A DNA stretch of 64,000 nt. Origin: Corylus avellana (Eukaryota; Streptophyta; Magnoliopsida; Fagales; Betulaceae). Both the position numbers and the translations under genes were made by a program. A model generated the notes under the pieces. That model had not been told where the DNA came from. It saw nothing but the letters and a program-made list of their open reading frames with translations, and searched no databases. The stretch is taken from the NCBI RefSeq assembly GCF_901000735.1, contig NC_081548.1:4650001-4714000 (forward strand). The letters run 5' to 3'. Shown here piece by piece: positions 24,101 to 31,319 of this stretch (position 1 is its first letter; each line of letters starts with the position of its first letter).

Positions 24101-26914
24101 CAAATAAACTAGCCTTTGCTATCATGTTAAAGCATCTTACTCTAGAGTTTAGCTAGTAGGTTTAGAGACCTAACAAGTACATAAACCACAACCAAGCTCA
24201 AATCCAACTAATGATGGATTCCTCACCACAAGATATGAATTTTCTCCCATTCAAAAGAAATTAAACCAGTCCTGTGAAGTTTCAGACTTGCACAGATTTT
24301 CTAGTCTATCCAAAATATAGATCCATTAAACTTAATAAATAAAAAACTTAAACCCTCTTTCATTTTAACAATCAATTAAACCCAAAAGGTATTTGTTTAA
24401 AATTTTACCAGTTGTTGATGGTATTCTTCTTCTAGTGGCTTTTATGCATACAGTAACCCAAAATTCCAGATGTAGTCAACCATTAGCTAAACAGAAGAAC
24501 CCCAGTTAAGTGGGAAATTTATGTTTCTGAACTTTGATTATGATATATCTTTCCAATAAGATGTTTATCCTCTGATATTCAGAAGACCAACGTGTAAATG
24601 AAAGTGCATCTTGGTGTTTAAAAGTGTCCAACATATATACATGCCTTTGAGATAAACACATGTAGAGAGATGGGAATATGAATGTTCTTGTGACATAATC
24701 GCAGGAAAACGCACCTTCCAAATGCCACTGTATCCCCTAAGCTTCAACTCATCTTCCAACTCCTGGAATCTATCAACCTCCTGAAAATGATACCATAAGA
24801 GCACAAACAGTTTCAGGACCATAAGAAGCAACTTGGTTTGTACACATTATCGATATTGCACTAAAACATATAGAAGTCAAGCAATCTGAGATGATGGATT
24901 ACAATTTCCAGAGTGAGCTGAGGCGCATAACCAAAATTGACCTTAACTAGATACCACATACTAGCAATGCAAACAAAAATTATTTATGCATTACACAGAT
25001 TTTTTTTTGATAAGTTATGCATTACACAGATAGATGAATACAATTTTTTAATATTAAAAATTCTCTCTGGCAAGGATAAATGGTATCCTCACTTGTAAAG
25101 GAAAGTTGAAGCAGAAGACTCAAACCCAGCAAAACAAAGAAAATCAAAAGAGATGTTAATGCACCAGACAGTATCACTTAGAAACTATAGGTAGAAAGTT
25201 TAGTACATTACATTTTCATTCATGTATCATACATTACAAGTAGATGGGATTTCTTTGTAATACAGCATCAGTCTATGTGTTTATATCACAACTTTCAAAT
25301 AAACCGGAACCAATTTTAATCAAATGTTGAAATATCTCATGATACACGGGGAGATGCGGCAGGGGAAGGAAAACGCTTTTAAAGATCGAGATTTTATTTA
25401 TTTTTTCATCGAAAACAAAGAAGGCTGACGATGGCCTATGGTGCGTGTTATCTATATCACTTAAGAGTACAGGTAATGATGCACAAACTTCTCCAAGAAC
25501 TAAACATGATGGTGTCTGAGATGTAGCAGAGTGATAACCTGAAAGCACATTACATCAGCTGACCATAATCCAAGCTCAAAAAGTATCCTTCTCTTTCTCC
25601 ACTCCCAGTCCAGTACATGGGGGGGTATCTGAAAGTAAAGCTTGTTTCGATGGTCATTAGCAAGGTAATCGGCCAGTATATTATACGAAAGAACTATAAA
25701 CCGCTCTGCAAAGCACAAAACATATTATAACAAAGTTAAACCAGCACAACCCATATATAAAAGGCTAAATTGAGAATAATTTGTTCTGCAATTGGTACAG
25801 CAGTAATTAAATCCAGTCAAAATCATGAAATAAGAGAACATTTAAACACTGTAGTGCAAAAAAAGATCCCAATTCACTTGTAACATAATCACACTCCTAT
25901 CCACTTTTACTATCTGAGTTCTACTCAACTAAGCCCTATCAAATACTCATGGGGTCAGCTGGATCACTCCCTTTTCATGTGTTAGCTCTATTGCATTGAC
26001 TTGATGTGCATACAAGTGAAATTATTAGCACATGGAAAAACCACCCTACTCACTTTCTCTCATATTGTCCTCTACCGTTTCTAACTCTCAAACTCTTTCA
26101 TCACGAGCAAATGGGCGTTTTGATCTTCTTCTTCTTCTTTTTTCAGGAAAAACTTCTATTACAATTTACAACATTAAACCTCATTTTACAATGTTTCTGA
26201 TAACATATATCATATCGGTGCTTCAGAACAGTTTTTGATGACTGGCAGTTAAATAATAGTAGAATTCAAATACAATTGAATGAACATCAAAAGTAACTAA
26301 ACACTACCATATAGTAATAAATGAAAGCACACAATTCTCAATTACCAGAATTAGGAGGCGGCACCTCCGTCGCATACTCCCAATTACGATAATCCAATGG
26401 CTTCGGGCGAAGGTGCTGAGGCAGACGAAACCCTGGGTTCGGATAGTACGGCCGGTTCGGCCGAGTCTGTTGGCTTTGATTATTATTATTGTTGTTCTTG
26501 TTCTTATAATTATTATAAGGTGGAGGCTGACGGAACTGTGCGTTTTGAGCATAATGCGGTGGTCTAGCGTTGAGAGGTGGAGGGCGAAACCCCCCAGTTT
26601 GGTCGGCAACGCCACCGGAATCTCCTCGGCGGAACCCTAGGTTGGCGTCGTGTACAGACCGGAAGTGCGAATCTCCGGTGACAAAATGCCCTGTTTGGCC
26701 TCTCCCTCCGTCGTACGGACGGTCGGAGAAGCCTCTCCAGCGACCACCTCGGTACTGCAACGAAGATAGGTAAGTTTGACAAAATTGATGCGCGTGCAGT
26801 GTGTGTGTATGCGTATATGGAGAGAGAGAGAGAGAGAGAGAGTACCGGAGGGCGAGAAGACATGGAGACGTCGGTGGAAGCTGCGGCGAGGAATTGGAGA
26901 GGAGGACGCCTCAT
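9198..26914 (-). CDS. CCR4-6: CCR4-type deadenylase / endonuclease-exonuclease-phosphatase protein (CCR4 homolog 6), 15 exons
   Basis: Exons (minus, GT..AG junctions, all phases agree): 26914-26846, 26754-26346, 25705-25539, 24780-24715, 15125-15073, 13647-13566, 13438-13392, 12698-12617, 11712-11620, 11504-11472, 11392-11304, 11212-10339, 10180-10095, 9868-9784, 9281-9198. They join to 2319 nt, about 772 aa without a stop; Arabidopsis CCR4-6 is of similar length. Residues 24-158 are a Gly/Arg/Asn-rich disordered tail. The EEP nuclease fold starts at about 160: YNILAD (Asn168), FQEVD (Glu216), NIHVLY (His311), GDFN (349-352) and the C-terminal SDH (749-751) are all present, so the enzyme should be active. 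Exon 12 inserts about 290 acidic, Ser-rich residues inside the fold. Family role: shortening mRNA poly(A) tails in the cytoplasm. An in-frame ATG at 26974 would add 20 residues; I chose 26914. Intron 4 (9589 bp) and intron 5 are full of transposons. Confidence 0.93.
12045..12067 (+). mobile_element. Minimal LINE insertion (11 bp of LINE end plus poly(A)) with 15-bp TSD
   Basis: AAGTGCCAAATTGAT occurs at 12030-12044 and again at 12068-12082. Between them lies only ATTTACTTATC followed by a poly(A) run. ACTTATC plus poly(A) is the 3' end of the full-length LINE at 36401-42521, so this is a target-primed insertion truncated almost to nothing. It sits in intron 8 of the CCR4-6 gene. Confidence 0.85.
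13829..14161 (-). pseudogene. L1-type LINE fragment: C-terminal zinc-binding RT region
   Basis: The 110-codon minus frame matches the C-terminal zf-RVT part of the full-length LINE at 41980-42300 ([20 protein letters not shown], then [22 protein letters not shown]). One cysteine of the C-x2-C pair is displaced and the start and end are missing. In intron 5 of the CCR4-6 gene. Confidence 0.8.
14288..14560 (-). mobile_element. 5'-truncated LINE 3' end
   Basis: On the minus strand it encodes a remnant of the LINE C-terminus ([19 protein letters not shown]) and a 3' UTR that ends in ATTACTTATAA plus an A-rich tail (14288-14300 on plus as T-rich). The piece at 13829-14161 is the preceding part of the same protein but lies downstream, so these are two insertions or a rearranged one. 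Confidence 0.7.
14576..14820. mobile_element. Foldback MITE 4
   Basis: The left arm (CAGAGTTTTCCTCCAAACTA, GGTTGGACGAATTTCTTTCA, ATCTATAAAAGTGACACGTG) is mirrored by the right arm, whose complement reads GGACAGAGTTTTCCTCTAAA, CTGGGTTGGAGGAATTTTC, GTCTATAAAAGTGACATATG. Arms of about 75 bp around a 95-bp AT-rich loop. Non-coding, in intron 5 of CCR4-6. A short related sequence occurs at about 46978-47018. Confidence 0.85.
15450..16475 (+). pseudogene. LINE 3' fragment, second family
   Basis: Plus-strand translation in shifting frames gives pieces of the C-terminal part of an L1-type RT protein: [13 protein letters not shown] (about 15510), [20 protein letters not shown] (about 15885-15945), then [10 protein letters not shown] (about 15985). 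It ends with AATAAAAAGTTTTATTACTT then ATCC and an A-rich tail (about 16445-16475), the usual end of these LINEs. Many stops and frameshifts. In intron 4 of CCR4-6. Confidence 0.65.
16694..16922 (+). mobile_element. Cassandra TRIM retrotransposon LTR containing a 5S rRNA-like domain
   Basis: The 229-bp unit begins TGTAGCGTCCCACGTCGCCT and ends GGGTGGGACTACA. It matches the Cassandra LTR in order: CCCACGTCGCCTGGGTATGA, TGCTTATATGTATACTCGCA, then a 5S rRNA-like part (about 16775-16880: CCCATTAGAACTCCACAGTT, AAGTGTGCTTCTGTGAGAGT, AGTATCAGGATGAGTGACCT), then GGGGAGCCAAAAGCTGACAA. The A-box/C-box region of 5S rRNA is recognisable but mutated (for example GGATGAGTGACC for GGATGGGTGACC). No second LTR or obvious primer-binding site follows and no TSD is visible, so it is a solo or truncated LTR. 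It is not a functional 5S gene. In intron 4 of CCR4-6. Confidence 0.9.
16923..18240. other. Repeat-like DNA of unknown type in intron 4 of CCR4-6
   Basis: The segment 17400-17660 is GC-richer and reads like the non-coding part of an LTR element (GGGAAGTTCCCAACCCGGTA, CTGTGACGACAGGATGAGCC), but no ends, TSD or protein domain can be set. The open frame 17868-18050 carries (AGT)5 at about 17990-18005 and no known motif. Confidence 0.35.
18241..20180 (+). mobile_element. Ty1/copia (SIRE-like) 3' internal end plus long LTR
   Basis: A 1.42-kb LTR starts at 18758 (TGTTAGATATTTTTGTCTG) directly after a polypurine tract (18746-18755, AAAGGGGGAG). Similar AGGGGGAGA tracts at about 18475 and 18630 mark the internal 3' region, as is common in SIRE/Maximus-type elements. 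The LTR end carries ACCTATTCACCCCCCCTCTA (about 20128-20148), also a signature of this group. Within it TTCGAACG and variants recur (about 18872, 18940, 19030, 19500, 19525). No primer-binding site or pol domain follows because another copy is joined at 20181. In intron 4 of CCR4-6. Confidence 0.75.
20181..20915 (-). mobile_element. Inverted partial copy of the same copia LTR
   Basis: Reads as the reverse complement of 18640-19372: GGCATGCTCCACTAAAAGAT here against GTGGAGCATGCC at 19352-19364, continuing through the LTR start (TGTTAGATATTT complement at about 20781-20792) and the polypurine tract (complement at 20793-20805) into about 120 bp of internal sequence. It holds only the first ~610 bp of the LTR. 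Together with the preceding copy it makes a long, imperfect palindrome. Confidence 0.8.
20916..21530. other. Unassigned intronic DNA
   Basis: A 61-codon plus frame (21007-21192) is open but has no known motif. The rest is non-coding; no element ends recognised. Confidence 0.35.
21531..22295 (+). pseudogene. Non-LTR element fragment: ORF-like block joined to LINE-type 3' end
   Basis: An open frame of 156 codons (21662-22132) with no strong motif is followed by a 3' UTR that resembles the LINEs here: TTGTATACTATGTGTGTACA, then CAGGGGCTCCTTATGC, TTACTTATATATAAAAAATA (about 22200-22275). The usual RT domain is absent between them, so it is either a deleted LINE or a non-autonomous derivative. 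In intron 4 of CCR4-6. Confidence 0.45.
22537..23330 (-). pseudogene. 5'-truncated LINE fragment with zinc-binding RT C-terminus
   Basis: Minus-strand translation gives [20 protein letters not shown], then [20 protein letters not shown] and [16 protein letters not shown] (22628-22894), parallel to residues encoded at about 42170-42410 of the full-length LINE. Further upstream (22895-23300) are [22 protein letters not shown] and earlier pieces with stops. The poly(A) tail appears as poly(T) at 22540-22557. In intron 4 of CCR4-6. Confidence 0.75.
23337..23440 (-). mobile_element. Short LINE 3' end fragment
   Basis: About 100 bp matching the same 3' region as 22553-22660 (ATCATTAAAAGCATAAGGCT, CTAGCTAGAAGGAGCAAAAA). 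A heavily 5'-truncated copy. Confidence 0.55.
23574..23598. repeat. (AT)n microsatellite
   Basis: About twelve AT units, in intron 4 of CCR4-6. Confidence 0.9.
23599..24714. other. Remainder of CCR4-6 intron 4
   Basis: AT-rich; 23905-24020 has two related copies of a line containing AACATTCTTACTTTTT..ACACATCAATCA. No gene recognised. Confidence 0.4.
25001..25014 (-). mobile_element. Minimal LINE insertion (6 bp plus poly(A)) with 17-bp TSD
   Basis: TTATGCATTACACAGAT is present at 24984-25000 and again at 25015-25031. The 14 bp between them is TTTTTTTTGATAAG, the complement of CTTATC plus eight A, the LINE 3' end. It lies in intron 3 of CCR4-6. Confidence 0.85.
26819..26843. repeat. (GA)n microsatellite in intron 1 of CCR4-6
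   Basis: About twelve GA units right next to the exon 1 donor site (GGTACTC on the minus strand). It makes the donor-side of the 91-bp intron a CT-rich stretch. Confidence 0.9.
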
Positions 26915-27968
26915 CGAGCGAGAGAGACTGTTCCACTTGCAATGAGTTATTGCTGCATTGGGTTGGTTGGGCACTCTCGGTACAGGACGCGTGTCTTTTT
27001 CATTTTTGTCCGTTTTGAGTAGTTATAATTAGAATTGTAATTTTATTTATTTTTTCTCTTAATTACCTTTTTTTTTTTTTTTTTGGGTATTTTGATCATC
27101 ATTTTGACACATAAATGAAATGGAAAATGCATAAGTTTTTCCGCTTTTACTATAATTTTTTACAAACTCACTTAATTTACTAATAAATGCCATGCGGTGA
27201 AAAAATTAAATAATAAAACTTAACAGAACAAATTTTAATTGTTGAATGACTGACATGATAAATATCATGCTATAATAACTTATTTAAGGTTTTATTTTTT
27301 TTACATATACAATTTTTGTAAAATATTTTTAAAATTTTCGAGTGTTTGAACATGGTCCACTGAAAAAATATTTTCAATAAGTGTAAATTTTTTTGTAAAA
27401 TGATTTACTTTTCTTTTCTTTTTCTAAGTGTAAAGTAGTTTTTATTGAGACTCTTCTTTTCAAATCCCTCTTTTTATGTTCTCAATAGATAATTCAATCG
27501 GTCGAAGATTATGACTCATGAAACAGAAGTCATTCGTTCGAATTCCTTTCTTTATTTCCTGAACATTTAAAAAAGAAAAACCCCCCTCCCAACAAACACC
27601 CCTAGCATGGCACACTTAAAACTATTTTAGTGTATAATAGTTTTATTATAAGTAACACTCGTAATATATTAATGTTGTATTTGTATTTTTTACTTGCTAG
27701 ATGGAGTTTTGCCAATTTTTTATGTGCAATGCCTCTTTGATCGAGGCACGTCAGCAATTAGTGAAAAAAAGTGTGGAATTTGTTCCTCTATTCACCACCG
27801 TACGATACTCTTCAATGCATTCCAACGGCCTAGATCCAAACATTTCATTTTCAATCCTCTTCGTCATCATCTCCATTTCCCAGCAGTATTCTTCATTCAA
27901 CACAACTACACAGGGACGGGTGGAGACTAGCGAGAGAGGAGAGCCTGGTGAAGAAGAAGAAGAAGACG
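26915..27968. promoter_or_regulatory. Divergent promoter region shared by CCR4-6 and the plastid-protein gene
   Basis: Roughly 1 kb lies between the two start codons, which point away from each other. It is AT-rich with a poly(T) block at 27070-27084; no clear TATA box was fixed for either gene. The frames 27694-27930 and 27701-28063 overlap the likely 5' leader of the plus gene and look like chance frames. Confidence 0.5.
27486..27570 (+). mobile_element. tRNA-derived SINE-like sequence
   Basis: Contains an A-box-like TTCAATCGGTCGAAG (about 27492) and a B-box-like CGTTCGAATTCC (about 27534-27545), with an anticodon-arm-like GACTCATGAAACAGAAGTC between them, followed by an A-rich stretch at about 27570. 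The acceptor stem is not formed, so it is a SINE or tRNA relic, not a working tRNA gene. Confidence 0.45.
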
Positions 27969-30900
27969 ATGTCTTTCTGTTCACCTTTATCGTCTCCCGG
28001 GTCTCTCTCTTCCTTCTCCAAAACCAAATCCCATGTAACCTCTCGCTTCAGAGCTTCTGCTGACGTTCCAGATTATCTCTCCGCGGATTGGTATGCGTGC
28101 AAAGTTGCTTATTGAATTTCTGCTTTCTTAGTTGGTTGCTATAGTATACACGCGTGAGTGAAAAAGAATTAAATATTATATATAGTTAATCTTGATAGAA
28201 TATTAATTAAATTATTAAATTGATGATTTCTTATCAGCTTAGCATAGCTTTTGCTATTTCGAACTCTCTAGATTTTATCTGATTATAATATTAACTAAAT
28301 GATTAAATTTACGGTTGGACCAAACCCATAAAGGGATTTCAATATGTTATATCTCCACAACAGTATTCATACAATTTGATATTAAATTTTGGTAATTGAA
28401 AAAAAAAAAAATCAATTCTTGTGTACCAATTCTATAGTTTGGCCCCTCAAACAAAATTATAGCAAATATGATTAAGAAGAATAACTAGATCACTTCTATG
28501 AGTGATGCTTGAGCAATTAAACTGTGTGGATGGCTAGAAGCAAAGCCATCCACAATGAAGTCGTCCCTGATGTTCAGAGTACCCTTAAAGCAAATCCTTA
28601 CCACTGCAAAATTCCATATCCAAGCCTGGAGACCTTCACTAAGTCCTTCTCTAGTTTCCTTTCTCTTGTATTGCTCAGAGAAAAAGGAAAAAAAAAACTG
28701 TGGTAGTTTGTTAAGCAAAAATTTGTATGCATGTGCCATGTGAGTGAAGTTCAGTGACTTGGAACTGTGCAGTGAATTCAGTTCTTTCACACAGTAATCT
28801 TTTTATATACAAAATATGAACTTTTAAACACCCAATTGATAATTTGGAAGTATGAGAAGATAGAAATGTTTCACCCAATATGATCAACACTTCCCACGTT
28901 GGTTAATGTGTTGGAATGGTTGAAACTTTGGATACTTTGGATTGTTCTTGGTCAGTTTGGAATTGCTTGTTGGGTTCCAATCCTATCATTCCTACCTATT
29001 ATATGTCCAAGGTCCAATATTGAAATAATTTCAGAATGGAGGTTCTGCAATACTCTAATCTTAGCCTGACCCAAGTCAGCTCGTTTTAATGTGCTATATC
29101 ATATGTTCTAAGTAGGCTCTTGCCTTTTGCTTTGCAGGCTTGAATCACGCAAGAAGAGACCTTTTGGCCCAAGATTAAATGTAACTCTCGGACAATGCAC
29201 ATTAGTACAGGGTGTCACCATTCTGTCTCTATTGCTTGTCAATCTATGCTAACTCTTGCTATAGTTTAGTGCAGAAGAAGCTGTCCAGTGCCAGCTTGAT
29301 GCACTGAAGTACAATGACCAGCCCCGTCAAGATTATGGAATTGAGGTTATGTACAGGGTAATTTACAGATTCTGGCAGTCTTTCTTCTTTTGGCTGGTTA
29401 AAATCGCTTAGGGAACAGTTTGGTGATGCAAATAACTTTATCTTTTTCCAAGACAGTTTGCTGGATTCGATCCCTTTGAAAGGTCTACCTATTTTGGGCC
29501 CTTCTTCGATCTGGGACAGGTAATTAATTCTATTTTGAGCAATTTTGCCAGTAATACTGCGTATGCTGATACCTCTTCTTGGTTTGCTCCTTCATTGTCA
29601 GTGCAGTTTGAACGGTTTAGGCGGATTTTTCACCATTCAACCTATCGAGTTTTACTTGGTCATAAGGATAGAAAGATTCTTAGCAGTTTGTTTGTGAAGG
29701 AGGTATAAATGGCTTATTGTTTACATGGTAAAGAAATACATATAATGGTAAACAAATTACTTATCATCTAGTCTGCATATTGCGTTCCTTTGAGTGATGC
29801 CACTTTCTGTGATATATACATATGCCATGAGCCTTTCATCTTACATAAATTTGTTGATTCTTTATGATGTTCTCAATAATTTTTCTCCTTTACTAATCAG
29901 CTATTATGCTTGTATGATCTGAAAAACAGAACCGATTCAAGCAAAGGGTTTGGATACGAGGAAGTCGGCCAGAGGAAGAAGAAATATTTCAGTTTACCAT
30001 GTTTCAGGTGTGCTCATTGTACCTTTTGTTTGCGTCACACATGGATTCAAGTTGGTACATTTATCATTACATTGTTTTCCATTTTACGGCCCGTTTGGTT
30101 TGCGGAATAGACCCCTCAAATGGAATGGCTATTCCTATGGAATAGTCATTTTTTTGTTTGGTAGAGGTCTATTCCTGAGAATAGTTATTCCTATGAGAAT
30201 AACTAATCTCATACACAGAAAAATAGCTATTCCTCTAAAAAATGAGTGGAATAGCTATTCCTTTTGGAATGGAATAGATTTTCTAAAAAATCCTTATTAT
30301 TTTTATTTTATTTTAAACTTTAAAAAAATAAAATAAAATAAAAAATAAAGTGAGTAGCCGACCACCACAATGGTTGGTCGGCCACCCACAGAAGAGGCTG
30401 GGGGTGGCCGCACCACCCCCGGACGCCTCGGGGGACCACCTCCTAGGCGGCCGAGGGTGTTTTGGGGTGGCTACGACCACCCCTGAGAGCGTCGGGGGTG
30501 GCCGCGGGTCCTTTGGGGTGGCCTGGCCTCCCCAGATTTGCCTTTGGGGCGGCCGTGCGGCCACCCTGAGGGCCATCGGGAGTGGCCACGGCCACCCCAG
30601 CCATATCTATAGGTGGCTGGCCGCCCACTTTATTTTCTTTTGTTTTTATTTTTTTATTTTTTAATATGAGTTGAAAAAAATAATAATAACACGGGGCTTT
30701 TGGTAATTTTGATTAAATTTCAATTAAAACATCTGTTGTTACCAAACTAAGGAATATGAATAGTTATTCTATTCCATTCTCTTTGTAATAACTATTCCCT
30801 TTCCTAATGAAGTACGCATTCTGCAAACCAAATGAGCTCCTAATTTTTTGTTCTAACATCAAGGGATGCCTTGAATATCCTCATAATTTGTTTTGGCCAT

Positions 30901-31319
30901 TATGATATGCCGTAACCCGGTTGGGTGAGCCTTTAGCTTTTCCCTGCGCATCACTGGTCATGGTAAGTATGGTTGATTCAGGGTGGTTAGCTGGGTGATT
31001 GCTGAAACTGTATAATCATGTTATTACTCATTAGTGTGGCATGTGTAATTGACCCTCTTCACATGTCACCATTATAGGCAGCATTCCATTAGTCGTGCAA
31101 ATTGTTTTGGGTTACAATAATTATGTTTTTGGTCAAATGTTTTACTTAACAAAATTCAATTCAGGCATATCAATTTTTGTTGACAAATCCTAAGCTTTGT
31201 ACCTTTATTGATCTATGGTGTTTTAAATGCAGAGGGTTGGTGGTTCGTGGGATGGTTATTGGCTGACAGAGAGTCTACTTCATGATGGGGACGCTTTTTC
31301 TGGTGGTTTGGCTTACTGA
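27969..31319 (+). CDS. Conserved, probably plastid-targeted protein of unknown function, 7 exons
   Basis: Exons: 27969-28090, 29138-29180, 29265-29357, 29457-29519, 29607-29702, 29930-30007, 31233-31319. All have GT..AG junctions and compatible phases, joining to 582 nt (193 aa) ending in GGLAY. Residues 1-34 are rich in Ser, Pro and Thr with almost no acidic residues, typical of a plastid transit peptide. The mature part is highly conserved-looking: SADWLESRKKRPFGPRLN, EEAVQCQLDALKYND, then FDPFERSTYFGPFFDLGQFE, RVWIRGSRPEEEEIFQF and a C-terminal WDGYWLTESLLHDG. Its overall plan (short alpha/beta domain opening with Q-L-x-A-L-x-x-N-D) resembles the DUF4864 group of cyanobacterial and plant proteins, but I cannot verify this. 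The function is unknown. Intron 6 is enlarged by a MITE with a GC-rich core. The last exon is partly copied at 45936. Confidence 0.88.
30088..30840. mobile_element. MITE-like element with a GC-rich core, in intron 6
   Basis: Ends are inverted: GGCCCGTTTGGTTTGCGGAA at the left, and the complement of the right end reads GGAGCTCATTTGGTTTGCAG. Sub-terminal sequences with GGAATA/TATTCC motifs also mirror each other. The middle (30355-30625) is very GC-rich, with repeated GGGGTGGCC and CGGCCACCC, embedded in AT-rich arms. No transposase. Ends fit a PIF/Harbinger- or hAT-type element; I could not fix the TSD. Confidence 0.7.

Noticed and set aside
26776..27022. Two plus frames over the GA repeat
   Set aside because: Shadows of CCR4-6 exon 1 and a microsatellite on the other strand.
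30313..30664. Plus and minus frames of about 60-104 codons in the GC-rich core
   Set aside because: Low-complexity Gly/Pro-rich translation of a repeated GGGGTGGCC motif in an intron.
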